A stretch of 64,000 bases of DNA from Uloborus plumipes (taxonomy: Eukaryota; Arthropoda; Arachnida; Araneae; Uloboridae), in contig JAXGGA010002947.1 of the NCBI GenBank assembly GCA_038373865.1, positions 47,585-111,584 on the forward strand. Reading direction: 5' to 3'. Shown one piece after another: positions 23,561 through 37,035 of the stretch. Under the pieces are notes generated by a model, which saw only the letters and a program-made list of their open reading frames with translations, was not told the DNA's origin and ran no database searches. The translations under genes were made by a program, and so were the position numbers. Position 1 is the first letter of the stretch. Each line of letters opens with the position of its first letter.

Positions 23561-25240
23561 GGGTAAGTGTTCCAGTAGTCGGCCATTTAAGAGATCTTTT
23601 GTTTATCTTGGCTAACCTAGAACTTTCAGCTATTAATACAGCAACAAAAACAGGTTAACACTTTAGAATGAACCTTTCTGATAGTGAATCACCTACTTGT
23701 TTCAGAAATTAAAAAAAAAAAAAATGTTAAAATCCAAGCTGTTGTCAACACTAGTAAATGCTCCAGTAGTCGGCCACAGAATCATCTTAGCTGAAAAATA
23801 AGCAGAATCGCAATCTTGGATGACGGGCACAGGGGCGGGTCCAGAACAAGTTCTCGGAGGGGGCCATCCTCTGTGTATGCATAAAAGGGGAGGGATTGAT
23901 TTATAAAAAAAGTGCTTTGGCAAACACTTCAATAGTTAACTATGAAACTTCATACATTAGTTATAAACAAAAGAATATGGTTAAAATCTAGATTTCCTAA
24001 CATACAAACACGTAAATTTACTTTCATTTGCAATTTTGAAGCAATGTAGCAGAAATTTTAGCAAAATAAAACAAGACAATCGCAGTAAATATAAGCCAAA
24101 GTTAATCCATGCCTGAAATTTAGAGAGCATTGCTTAAAAGTATCAGGTGAGTTGCTGACAGTACCTTTGGTCAGGTCAGAGGAATAAATTTACTTTGGAA
24201 CCCCCTTTCCATGCTCTCCTTGGCTACGTCATTATTCTCTTTTACTTACTTAAAAATATATATATATATATACCTGTATATTATGGGGAACTCTCCCTGA
24301 GTATTTCTTTTCCAAAATCATATGGATATTTTAGATAGTGTTCAATGTCCAATTCATTATTTTCATTTGATTGTTTAAAATACATATGTCTGCGGCTCCA
24401 CTAAACACTTTTCACATTCTGGACTGAATTGCTGCTTCAGAGGGGTGGCTTGGATATATTTTATGTTTTATTTTAAATATCAAGCCGCCTTCACCTCTTT
24501 ATAATTCTGTTAACAAATGCCGTATGAGCATTGTTTGAAAGTTCTTTTATATTCGTTTCATCTTTCATGAACTCTTAATAAATTTTTAACATTACTCGGA
24601 GAATAAAACTAAATCGATTTAATCAATAGCAAATCATCTTTGTCACGAATAAAACAATACCGCAGAGTGTTTAAAAATATATAAAATTAAATGTTGAAAT
24701 TTTACAGAATTTGCTTATGGATGGAACTGAAAAAAGTAGCTCAGGTAGCACTTTGCGAGCTGCCACACTGTACAGGTCTATTTATATTCTAGTGCTTTTT
24801 CTAGCAAAAGTTCAGTTTTCAAAGTAAATTAACTAAAAGGATGTTACTGTCAGAAAAATTGTTTGAAAAGGCTGAATATAAAAAAAATTATATTTGCTTC
24901 TATGTAAAAATAGTGATACAGTTAATGGAATTTTAAATATGTAAGACCTAGTTTTCATTTTTGAAAAAATTCTCTGGGCTCTCGGAGGGGGCCATGGCCC
25001 CCATGGCCCCCCCTCTGGACCCGCCACTGGACGGGCACACCATTCAAAATGAAATGACTCATTACTAATTCAAAAAAAAATACCCAAAACTTAACTGCCA
25101 CTGGTTGATGATTGAGGATAGGTACATGAATGTATGAATGCGTCATATATGATTTTGAATTAAAAATGTACTATTTATGAGGAGTTTTATGTCATTGTGG
25201 CCGACTACTGGAAACTGGCCGACTACTGGAGCACTTACCC
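23561..25240. mobile_element. TA-flanked TIR element, interrupted
   Basis: GGGTAAGTG(T)TCCAGTAGTC and its mirror at the right, flanked by TA. The CCAGTAGTCGGCCA word recurs just inside (23762; 25197 and 25215), giving subterminal repeats in both orientations. A 1200-bp hAT element sits within it, so the original element was about 470 bp. Non-coding. Confidence 0.8.
23830..25029. mobile_element. hAT element nested in the TIR element
   Basis: Termini CAGGGGCGGGTCCAG and CTGGACCCGCCACTG, each followed outside by the identical 8-bp target repeat GACGGGCA (23822-23829 and 25030-25037). Eight-base duplications and CA(R)NG-type ends define hAT. No transposase is visible in the 1.2 kb, which is AT-rich with CGGAGGGGGCCAT subrepeats near both ends. 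Confidence 0.85.
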
Positions 25241-25242
25241 TA

Positions 25243-28084
25243 TCTATCTAACGCAGATAGACTAAATATTTTTGGTAAAGGTTTACCTTCTCACATACAG
25301 TCTTTCACAGTAATATATTTTTTCAAATAATATTTATTTATATATGTATTTAGTTACTGCCTTACTAGTACAGATGACATGGGACAAGACATTCCTTCGG
25401 CAAATTGCTATTTTTTTAGGACAAATTGTTACACGAAACAACTTGCCCGCAAAAAATGAAACAACTAGCTCCAAAATCGTCGCATAGATTTCATAAGATG
25501 AGAGAGGTATATTTTGCTTTCAGTAAGTAGATTTAAATTAGCAAACGGCATGTTTGATATAGTTTGCAATCTTAGCTAATCAAGAGAACATTGATCATAT
25601 TCTACAAAGTTGATGCTTGCATACGGGAAAGTAGGCTCGGTTAGTTCTGGATGAAATTTCTTACTTCACTATAGGCGTCAACAAAAATAAGCAAAGCTAA
25701 AGAATGATAGACATTACTTTACGAAGGAGTATTGTTACAACTCGATGGCAAAAATGATAAATTTTAAGACCAACGAGTTAAAAAAAAATTAAATCATTTT
25801 TAAGTTTTACTTTCAGTGACAGTAGCAGTGTATCTGAGTCCTTCGGCGTAAATTAGTTTTAATATTTAATGGTCTGTGATAGATCTGTGACCAGTCGGCA
25901 TCCGTACAGTTACAATGGGTATTGCATAAATCCAATGTCCAGTTATGATTTACACTTATAATAGAGAAAGAAATTGGTGGTCTTGATGACAAGACCAAGC
26001 GCGCTCGAAAATGTTTCATGAGATCATGACCTCTCTTATAACGTTACCTCGTAACTGTGTTTTTAAGACTTCACTTTCTAAAACTTTCCAGAGAAAAGCT
26101 ATCGCTTCAAGATTGCTATTTTCTGTATTGTCGATTTTGTGTGTGTGTGTTCTTGTTAAAATTTTCATTTTTGATTAATAAACAGCCTATTAAGGACCTG
26201 TTTGCTTTTTAGTTACAATAGAATTTAACTTTTACAATTGTCATCAACTTTTCACAAGACGTAAGATTTGATTTAGGGATTTCGAAGTACAAAAAAAAAA
26301 AAAAGAAAAGAAAAGAAGAGTTAGAGAGAAAGAGAAAGAAATCCCGCGTGTTATTGGAAATTGCGGTGACATGCATGCTATACGTATATGGTTAACAACA
26401 CATAAATAAAACAATTTTTCCACTAATACGTCAAATTTGACTAAGTTTCATTCAAGAATTAGACACTGAATATTTTCGCATCAGCCCCATTTTGTTTAAC
26501 ATAATTATAATAAAATACCGGGAGCTAAAATCGTTAGCAATGTAATTCGTTGAAAGTATCTTAAAATGAACGTGAAATAGCTAGAAGCATGTTCCCCTCT
26601 AGAGGAATTGAATCATTTGTCTTTATTCAGTATGATATTAAAACCCTGTTTTCATGGGAGCATTAACGGGGAATGTGCATTCATAATGAATGAATAACTT
26701 GCACTCAGTTTAATTATTAAGTTTTGCTCCATCTAGAGGTGTAGCTGGAAATGTGTTCTGAAACAGTGGAGTGGGAGTAATAAATAGAGTCAAAGTTTGC
26801 CTCTCTACTTTTGAATTAATTTAAATCAGAAATACATGTTGAAACTTTGAGATTTCAGCGAAACTATTCAACTCTGACTTGGATTTGAAAAATAGTAGAA
26901 ACTTTGTAAATGAAGTATGAGATAGTACTGATATTAGAAGTTTCATATTGCTTTAAATTTATTCTGGCTTATGTTCTTTATGATGTGAAAATAAATACAC
27001 ATATTCCCAAGACTAGCTATTATAGCCTGAGAAATAGTCGGGTTATCGTATTAGCAATTTTTTGAATCAACATTTCAAATTATTATTTTTTTTTCTAACA
27101 CCAGTTTAATGAAAGAAAGATCTAAGATAATTACACGCGTGTTGAGATAATAATCAAGAAATAGCAAATAAAAAGAGGGCTATGCCACTTAAAACGGTAA
27201 TTTTGTCCCACATTTGACGCTTTATACATTTTATTAAAAATAATAACATAAAAATATAATGAACGAAATTTTGTTTCCTAGGAAATCACACACGTTTGTG
27301 TCATTACTAACGAAAAAAAATTTCGTCTTTACCTATTACTTTTCAGTGAAACATATGAACCTTCACGTGTGGGAAAAAAAGTGTTCTTTTCATGGAATAA
27401 TCCTATACCTAATTTTTTAACGGTTTAAATTATTATTCCTCAACAATGGGGTATGTTTCATTTACATTGGAACTTTAACAATCAAAATCTGCTATTTATT
27501 TTGTTGCTAAATTAATAGAGCAAAAAATTGACTAGTTCATGAAGCCCGTTACAAGAGGTTGACTTGCATGCCCCGTACGTGACGTAAACAAATAAACTAA
27601 CTTTTAATTAACAAAAATATTCGATAAAAATATGACTGTGCCAGCAGTATCTTTGCATCAAATGTAAACATTAAAAAATGTGTTTAATCCTATTTAGTCA
27701 AAATATTAGAATCTGTAGCAAAATGTTGGTGAATTATTGAGTCTGATTCATCCCGCACGTGACGGTGGAATAGCCCGTAATCGATTATTTAGTGTGAAAT
27801 GTTAAATCCTTAATTTATTCAATATTTTTGCGTAGTTTCAATACAATGTTTCGTACTTTGGTCCACGATCTTACTATTATTATGGAAGAAAAATATACTG
27901 TGTGTAAATAGGTAACAGCAGTTCCTATGAATAGTTGTAAGACTTAATGCCGACAGTTTTTTAGAATCGGAATTCGGAAATATCTTCGTGAACATGGCGT
28001 ACTAGAGAATTTTACAACATTTTCTCAAAGTTATCGTCTTTATCCTTCTACAATCAAAGATTCGTAGAAAACATATTTTAGTTT
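25243..28084. other. No recognisable gene
   Basis: AT-rich, with a purine-rich stretch at 26285-26345 and a short (TG)n at 26138. CCCGTACGTGACG and CCCGCACGTGACG words at about 27573 and 27750 recur, but no element boundaries could be set. Confidence 0.4.
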
Positions 28085-28215
28085 GCATGAGAAATACACA
28101 GCATCTTCGTCATCATTTGGTCTTATCAATCTGGCTGAGACAGTAAACTGGCTAAGAAAATATTCTTATAGAAGCTAAGAGTACCAAACAAACTGGTAGC
28201 TAAAGGGAAATTAGC
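28085..28215 (+). repeat. Dispersed repeat related to 7935-8095
   Basis: Ordered matches with the earlier copy: GACAGTAA, CAAACTGGTAGCTAAAG, AAATTAGCAG. Unclassified. Confidence 0.4.
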
Positions 28216-28882
28216 AGATCAGAGAGAGAGACCGCAGCAGTGATTTGGTCCATTGTAAATAAGTAAAGTAAAGTAGTTTCTAATTGCTCTTTCCAAGACA
28301 CTGCCCATGATAGTATTAACAAATGTATTGCTTCTAAAGCTCTTGCTTTTAAAGTTCTCCATATTTTTTCGACTCTTGAACGAATTTCCTTCTTGTAATA
28401 AGCCTTCACAGCTCAGATAAATAATCTGTAACAAGGGGGGGGGGGTATTTTTTTTTCTCACCGAATTTCAAAAAGCATTTTAAAAAAAAGGAAAGAGGTT
28501 TTTTTTTTTAATTTGAGGAAAATAATTTTCTTAGATTGATAGTAAAAAAACAAGTTTACAGAAACGATGTTTTTTTTAAGTACTTACACTCAACCGGTCA
28601 GCGATAATATTAAAACGACTGATAACATTAACTATGATTACTTAAAACGTCACATACGTAAACGTTAACATTGCTAAAAGTACTAGTGCTGCCATCTACT
28701 GATATAAATACAAACTTGTATGTTTCTGAAAATGGAATTTCGAAAAAAAAAAAAAGAAATAAGATCAAATATATGCTAGATTCAAAAATATTGCTCTTTT
28801 TCACAACTACCTTATACAGTTCTCAATTTTTTGCGCGTTTTTTTTTTTTTTTCACTGAAATATATTTTTTCCTAATGCATTT

Positions 28883-31263
28883 GAGTGATTCCATACCAAC
28901 TCACCGAATGGGGGTCGCACGACCGACTCGGACTTTCTTTTAATTTGGCACACATGTTGATCATATAGAGGCATGGAAAAGTCCAAATTGTTAGGTTCCT
29001 GCTCCAATTATTTTCTGAGATACATACCCTCAAAGTTTGTCCGCCACGTCAAAATACTAAAAAAGTAATGTTATTTAATCATTTTTTTATAAAAAATCGT
29101 ACTCATGCAAAATAAAAGTGTTAGATATCTATGGAAACTAGTTACTCCATGCATTCCGAAAAAAAAAATACTAGAACGTTCATAATGAAAATTGCCAAGG
29201 TACAGGGCTCTTTGAAGTTGTCACCACAAAAACTTGATTTTGCAGATTTTGCTAAAATTGAGGCATTTATTACAAAAAAAGGCAAACAAAATCAAAGGTT
29301 TTCTCACTTTCTGGTAGTGTACAGGTCCTCCCTGTAAATTTCTACGCAATAAATTTTTTGGGTTTCTCACTCCTTCTTGGAAATATTTTAGCTAAAGATA
29401 AGCCATAAGGCAAAAAACAAATGCGTTTTTGGTCATCTTGGCAGCCATTTTTCTCATAAAGGGGGAGCAGTAGAAACTTTTTTTTAAAACAAACAACTGA
29501 TATGTTAGCTATTCACAGGAAAAGAGTTTACTTTTGGTTATTTTTCCCATTAAGAGATATCCTGCTGACAGTATATGCATGTTTTTCGCGACGACCATAT
29601 GCTTTTGTTCCCCCTCTCATGGACTTAAAATTAATTAAACCAAAAAATAATGATATATTTATTAATAGCTGTATTATCTACCCAATATGTCATGAAGTTT
29701 AATTTATTAAATCATTGAACAATAAATTAGATAATTGATGAAAACAAGAAATAGTATTTCTCTGATGCCTGAGCATTATGCATTCATAATTATAAAGCAC
29801 TAAATACTTTCTTGAGAAATTAATTAACATAAAGGAGCTCTAAATATTTATATTATAAGCAATACCCAATCTTGTGATTGGGATACTCCTGTTTTTAATT
29901 GAAGAATTTCTTGAATATCACATGAATATCAGGAAAATAAATGAGGTCTTTTCGTTTGATGTAGGATATTTAATGACAAATTTCATTTGATGGGCTACTA
30001 ACTGAGCATGGTGATAAAGAGCTATTAATTTCAGCATCGAATTTCATTTCACCTTATTAACAGTTAAATATTTACAAAATAATTAAATAAATAATTTAAT
30101 ATAAAGCCATGCTTGAAGAATTAAAATTAGTGCAACTAATTTATTCCCATACTGATCTTTACAAAACTGACATGTGTTGAGCACTGATAAGAACTGACAA
30201 GAATAAGTTTACTCACTGAAATACTAGTTCACAGATACTATAAAGCATACATTCTATTTTCTACAAAATAATACTGCAACAAAGAACAAGGGTATTCTCC
30301 TGTTTATAGCCATCAATCAGGAACATCCAATCACAAGATTGGGTATTGCCTATGAGATAAATATTCGAAGTTCCTTTATTTTAATTGCTTTTTCAAGAAA
30401 TTCTTTAGTACCTTACCTACCCCTTTATACCCTTGTTCTTTGTTTCAGTATTATTTTGTAGAAAATAGAATGTATGCTTTATAGTATCTGTGAACTAGTA
30501 TTTTAGTGAGTAAACTAGTATTTTAGTGAGGGGGAACAAAAGCATATGGTAGTCGCGAAAAACATGCATATACTGTCAGCAGGATATCTCTTAATGGGAG
30601 AAATAACCAAAAGTAAACTCTTTTCCTGTGAATAGCTAACATATCAGTGGTTTGTTTAAAAAAAAAATTAAAGTTTCTACTGCTCCCCCTTTATGAGAAA
30701 AATGGCTGCCAAGAAGGCCAAAAACGCATTTTTTGCCTTATGGCTTATCTTTAAGCTAAAATATTTCCAAGAAGGAGTGAGAAATCCAAGTTATGCATGT
30801 GTAACCATTTATAGTAAACATCTGTACACTACCAGAAAGTAAGTAAACCTTTGGTTATGTCTTCCTTTTTTTGGAATAAATTTCTCAATTTTATCAAAAT
30901 CGGGAAAATCAAATTGTGATCGCAACTTCTAAGAGTGCTGTACCTTAACATTTTCCGTTATAAACATTGCCATATTTTTTTCTGAATGCCAGGAGTAGCT
31001 AGTTTCCGTAGATATCAATCACTTTCATATTGCATGAATAGAAATTTTAAGAAAAAATTATTAAAAAACATCAATTTTTTGGTATTTTGAAGGTCCGGGC
31101 AAACTTCGAAGACCCGTATCTCGGGAAATAAGTGGAGCAGGTAACTTTCCTTTCGGGCTTTTTCATACCTCTATACCATCAATCTGTGTACCAAATTAAA
31201 ACAAAATCCGAGTCGGTCGTGCGACCAATTTTTTTTTCTCGGTGAGTTGGTATGGAATCGCTC
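28883..31263. mobile_element. Foldback element A (2.38 kb, long inverted arms)
   Basis: Starts GAGTGATTCCATACCAA and ends TTGGTATGGAATCGCTC. Just inside each end is GGTCGCACGACCGACTCGG or its mirror. The left arm (to about 30290) is mirrored by a shorter right arm (about 30430-31263), which lacks about 600 bp present in copy B. The two arms differ visibly in the outer part. Short frames inside (for example 29502-29702) recur mirrored in copy B and look non-coding. No target repeat could be fixed and the superfamily is unknown. Confidence 0.8.
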
Positions 31264-34200
31264 ATATTCAAGTAGATTGGTGAAGTCTAAAAGTAGCCGA
31301 TCTTCATCGCACTGATGAAAATTATTGCAATAGCGTAAACACTCATTAATTAGGACTCTATTAAACCCGGCTGCTATTAATCCGGCATTTACACAACAAC
31401 ATTTAAATGCAGAATACTGAATAAGTATAAGTAGAAAGCGAGTTTAGGGAGGAGGTGAGGGAGCGCGGCATTTATCTTGAAGGTATGAGCTCCCTTGCCC
31501 TACATAGCCAAAAGTGCCGAGTGTTCGGACAAAGTATTTTTGTTTTTCTTTATTTTTCTAAAACAACGATTGGATAAATTGAAATATACATTTTTGGATA
31601 AATAAGAAATATACGTCTACGTATTGTTTTTGCATTCATTCAAAGGTGCAAGGTTTAGAAAAGTAAGCAGGCGAGCGGAGAAAGGCCTAAACAACTCGAC
31701 GGAGCAGTGTTTTAGAGGCACAAGAAAAGAGAACAAATGTAACTAGCCAGCTATGGTTTTGAGTTATATTAATGTTAAAAAATAAACATGAAAACCGGAG
31801 AATATTTTCTACTGAAAACTTTATTAAGCGTTCACTATCTTTTCAAACGAAAACTATGAGAAAAATAAAATTTCACTGAATAAATTTATGGAAAAAAAGT
31901 TGACTTATCTTGTTGAAGTATTGAGGGTTGAAGGAGATCAATCTACAATTAATACAACAGCAAACTGCGATGTAATATTTTTTTTATATATTTCTCTTAA
32001 TGGTATTTTTTTTTGCGGAATTTTGAACTTAACATAATTAGTTAAAAAACTTTTTGATGTTAGAATGCAAGGATTATTGTTTAATTAAAGGCAACGTTGA
32101 AAATTTTGGTCAATTTAAAAGTATTTTTGTATTTTATTCAGGCTTTTGTATGTTTCTATGTATCATTTTTTGGACCAACTTTAAAAATTATGTTCATTTC
32201 TGGAATTATGGTGTCAGTATATTTCAAAAAAGTAAATAAATAAATAACGCGAAATCGTTCAATGTCAATAACATTAATATCGTTATTATGCCAGATTGAG
32301 AGCAAAGGGCATTGAAAACAAAAGATAGTAATAAAAAGTACAATAAAATATGAGTAAGACAAATGATATGAAGCTTTCATATTTGGTGAATAAAAAATCC
32401 TTTTTTTTCATGAAATAGAAAATTTTATATTTTTTCATAAGTTAACTGCGGTCATTTACTGAATTGCTAAACCACTTTAAATTTAATCCCTCAAAAACCC
32501 TTGAACATAGAAGTCTTCCTAAAAAAATATGATTACGCAGAATAGTCAAAAGAATTTTACTGTTATGTACCAAATCTAACATTTCTTAATGGTATGAATT
32601 TCCAAAGACAAAATTGTGCTTGAGTGTCCATTTACTGGGTAGGTTTAGTTAAGAAGGAAAAAAGTATTAAAAGAGGAAAGATTTGCAGCCGAAAGTTTTA
32701 GAATGCATGTCATAGAATTTTAGATCCAAGACGGATTACTTCGTTCTTTAACAAATTAATTTCTCATAATAGAGCCATGAATATATTCCCCGAACTAAAA
32801 TATTTATTAAGAAGATAATACTTTGGTAGTACGACCACTTGCGAATTTGTAGCATTAACATGCAACTTTTAGCCATCATTCACAAGTGCCAAGCAAGCTT
32901 ATCCGGAAATTTTTAATAATCATTTATCGCCATGAAGGACTTTCCCATTCAAAGCCTTAAATCTAAAACAATTTACGTCAATCGCTTTCTAAAGTAATTT
33001 GGCATTGGAATATGCTCGGAATTATTTTCGAAAATTCTATTTAATTAATTCCAAGGATTTAACAAATTTAATAAAGATGCACCTGGTATTAAGCTGCTTT
33101 CCCGTTTTCATTGGATGTCAGCTTAAACTATTCCTCCGGCATTTCAATTAGTTCGCAGAATTTTCTGCTTAAGAAGCCGTAAGACAGATTTGAAACTCTA
33201 ATTAACTTTCAAATACCATTCGAAGTTTTTGAAGCAAATGCGCCATGATGGAAGTATAACACAAAATGAAAGCCAGATCCTAGTTATGAAACTGAGCTTC
33301 TAGAATCAAATAGAATGTTGAGTTTGATGCCTGGAAATGAAATTATTGCAAGCCAGAAAAATGTCGTCTGCCAAATTTTGAAGTATGATTGAACAATTTT
33401 TTTTTTTTTTGAAACAATATTTACAAACGTTCAGAATGTGTAAAATGGCAGTAGCAAATTACCTCATTTTAGAAGTAAAAACCTAATTTTAAGCCTAATC
33501 TAAAATAATAATGATGAATGAAAATTAACAAAGTTAAAATGCTACTTATTGAGTCTTTCATTCATAGTTCACAAAATCCATACATTCGTTACATACATAA
33601 ATTTAAAAACATAGTTCACCTATCACATTTCATTTCCGCTTCTACATGTAGTGAACTACCGTCTTTTAACTGCCATAACACACTTAAAGAAGGTCAAGCA
33701 AAGTCAACTATATCAATTAAGGACAGGAATTTCATTCTTAAATTCAACATTCTCACGAGCAAAAATTTTATGAATTGTTCTAATGATTATTATCTGATTT
33801 TATTAAGGAAAAAAAACAAATCTTGAAAAAAATAAATGTATGTAACAATTGCTGAAACTAATTTCTATTATGTTTTAATTTAAGAAATACATTTCTTTCC
33901 GTCCGAATCAAGCCTATAAATTTATTGTTATTCTTTCCTCTTGCGACCTAATTTTCTCGCACGTGTAGAAGGCGTGAGTTAATAAAACGAGCTAATGCTT
34001 GAAAAGAAATAATAATAAAGGTAAAGAAAAAGGTTAAATTGCAGTTCTTCCATCGAGTTCGGGGTCACTGTGCCACCTGAGAATATGTGTGTGTGTGTGT
34101 GTCAGTTGTCCAGATCACATAACTTTATTTTCTTTTTCCCAAGTATTACGTCGTTTTCTTGCGTAATGTGAACCTTGTGTAAGGCAGTTTACATAATTTG

Positions 34201-34330
34201 ACCTTGTAAGAAACTGGACTTGCTATGAGGTATCTGTCAGAAGAAAGTTGAAAATCTACCTCCATCTTTGTTTCAAGAACGATTTTCGGGTTTTACAACA
34301 CGCTCACATACATACACACATGTGTGTGTG
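31264..34330. other. No recognisable gene
   Basis: AT-rich. A GT microsatellite lies at 34087-34102 and a (TG)n at 34320-34331. The 102-codon frame at 33518 has no recognisable domain. Confidence 0.4.
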
Positions 34331-34346
34331 TGGCGAGGGTGCACAT

Positions 34347-34960
34347 TAGGGTGGGGCGAAAAACAAAAAGTTTTTCAGATAAACTTCTAATAGTTGCCAA
34401 AAGTTGTCTTTGGTGATAGTTAGCTTTTGTGCAAAATTTGAGAAAAATCGGTTAATATCTTCAGGGGGCGCTGCGATCGCAAAGTTTTACCATAGCTTTG
34501 TTATGAATTTTATGGTTAAAATATCAAAAAGAATGCCTTTAGCTAGTCTCTTTGCGTTTTGTTTACTCAAAAGATGTTTTCATGCATTAAATGCATATGA
34601 AATGACTCACAAACATTATTTTATATGATATATTTATATTTTAAAAAAATCACTTTTTTTCATGTTTTTGTTTCTTTTATTTCATATAAAATAATTTTTG
34701 TGAGTTATTTCATATGCTTTGAATGCATGAATATATCTTATGAGTAAAAAAAAAGCAATGAGATTAGCTAACGGCAATGTTTTTCATATTTTAACCATAA
34801 AATCCCGATAAAAGCTATAAAACTTTGCGATTGCAGCGCCCCCTGAAGATATTAACCGATTTTTCTCAAATTTTGCACAAAAGCTAACTATCACCAAAGA
34901 CAACTTTTGGCAACTATTAGAAGTTGATCTGAAAAACTTTTTATTTTTCGTCCCATCCTA
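34347..34960. mobile_element. hAT-type foldback element with 8-bp target repeat
   Basis: TAGGGTGGGGCGAAAAA at the left and the mirrored CGTCCCATCCTA at the right, with near-complete inversion over about 300 bp per arm. The identical octamer GTGCACAT flanks it (34339-34346 and 34961-34968). The TARNG-type end and 8-bp duplication indicate hAT. The 74-codon frame at 34404 lies in the arm and is not a gene. Confidence 0.88.
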
Positions 34961-34968
34961 GTGCACAT

Positions 34969-36689
34969 CTTTGGAAACAGATGGATATTGCAGTGAAAGT
35001 GAAGACAAAAAGGATGCTGCTTGAGGGCAATTCTATTTTGAAAAAAAAAAAAAAAAACATTGATTGCTGCACAAATCAGCTCGTAGGGGCTCCAAATACA
35101 TTAGGTCCTTGCTTCGTTGCAGGAACTTTTGAAGAACATGGACTCTACTTCTATAAAGTACAGTTACATTTTGAAAATTTCCAGAAACAGCCATTTATAT
35201 ACGTACATGATGGTACTTTGGCTCCGTAACGGACGTATCTTACGAGATACGTTCGTTACGAGAAAATGCTATTAATTCAATATTTTTTTCTGGAGCTCTT
35301 CAATATGTAACTGCATTATATGGTGTTAAAGACCATGTTCTTCATTAAGTTTGGGAAAGGAAACAAGAATATAACATATTTCTAGTCTTTATTATCCGTT
35401 TCGTGCAAAACTGATACGTCTGTTACCGTGGTGCCCTTGCGTGTATTAATCACAGTCATTTTCAAATGATCAATAGAAAAGAAATGGGATCGGTTTCAAA
35501 TATGTCTCAAATGGGCTTTTACTGTTGTGCCCCAACGGAAGGTTGCCAAAAGTCACCATTCACCTCCCAAATATTTTCCTTTTCCGGAAAATTGAAATTT
35601 TTCCGGCCGTTCCGAAAATTTGGGGGATAGCATCGTAATAATGCACTCTTCTTTTCACTTCTGAAAAGTCCCAGAGTTCTTATATACTGCGTGGGAAATC
35701 CAGAAAATCAACTCATTTCTTTGAAATACAAATTGCTTTTTAGAACTGTTGTTGTGGTACCCCATAGTGAATTACCTCCATATCAGCAAACTTATTTTCA
35801 GTTAACCAAAATTTTAATATAAAACTTAACTTATTGGTTTAAATGTTCAACTAATACTTATCCAAGAATTCCGGATTTTATTTCACACTCAATAGTTTTA
35901 CTCTATTCATAATCATATTAGTTGTAATGGGCAAAAACAAAATTGAACTCATATAAGGAGCCTCAACCCTATATTTGCAAAGGCATTTTTTTTATAACAT
36001 TTTTTTCAAATTGAAATGAATTCGTATAATTCCGTCAATTGCGTATTTTAGTATGAGTTAAATTAAGAATTACTCATTGAAATATTCGAGACACAGTATT
36101 GAAAACAGCTGGTTTGGATCCCTTTCTGTTTACCTGTTCGACGCGAAGTGTGGTTAAAGCTTAAGTCATTCGTGTTTGGATTGTGCTGCTTCTGACCGGA
36201 ACCATGGAGTTGAAGACACGGTTATAAGAAGCTATCGAATGAGGCGGTTTTATGACTCATGACTACCACCCATTGTGTTTAATTGAAACTTTCCTGGTTT
36301 TTTTCAGAAAATATATGCAGAAAACATATTTGTGCGATCGTTTCAAAAACTAAAAGGTGTTGTCAAAAATCATAACATTAAAAACTATATTTATTTTAAA
36401 GCAGGAAAATGAAAATGAAAAACTTTTTCTCCATGGAATCATTTAGATTCCTTTGACATATAAAAGGTTTAAACGAGTTTTTTAACGATCACAATTACCG
36501 CATTTAAGATATCTAAGTGCCTAGAGTTAGTAATATCAACATAACTAAGGTTCACAAGTCTCGTAAAACAAATGAATAATGTCACTCACTATCTACTACT
36601 CACAAAGTGAATTTATTTTCTTCAAACCCAGAGGCACAATAAAATCAATAAGCTACATTAATTAACTAATAATTTTACAAACAAAGATT
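34969..36689. other. No recognisable gene; one hairpin
   Basis: An 82-codon frame at 34981-35229 has no domain I know. Directly after it, CGTAACGGACGTATCT-TACG-AGATACGTTCGTTACG (35226-35261) forms a 16-bp hairpin with one mismatch. The rest is AT-rich. Confidence 0.4.
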
Positions 36690-37035
36690 CAAACACAATG
36701 AAATTTAATGACGAGTGTACTCCAACAAAAAGAGCCCTCCGAAACATCTTTAGCGCAAAACCCAAATGTATCCCGATAACTAAGACAAAACAATTCAACC
36801 CCAAGAGCTCTCTCTCTCTCTTTAGCATTGAACTTTCTTACCTATATCCTCAGGGGGAAATGAGTGAAAGTGAAGTTTGCTCTCTCCCTCCCGCCGTATC
36901 GAAAATAAAAACAAAACAAAAAAGATGACCCACATTCGAAGAAGAGAGAAAGCGGACTCCTCGCTCACTTCAAACAAGAGCGCTCGGAAACCCTTTCGTT
37001 CCTTTTTGACTTATCGGTTGTAAATTCTGATCAGA
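36690..37035 (+). promoter_or_regulatory. Putative promoter/5' UTR of the CYP4 gene
   Basis: Richer in G+C and in CT/GA tracts than its surroundings, including a run of TC dinucleotides near 36800, GAAGAGAGAAAG near 36940 and CGCTCACTT/GAGCGCTCGG near 36965-36990. It lies directly upstream of the exon 1 ATG. No clear TATA box stands out. The call rests on position and composition only. Purine/pyrimidine tracts of this kind are common in arthropod core promoters. Confidence 0.35.
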
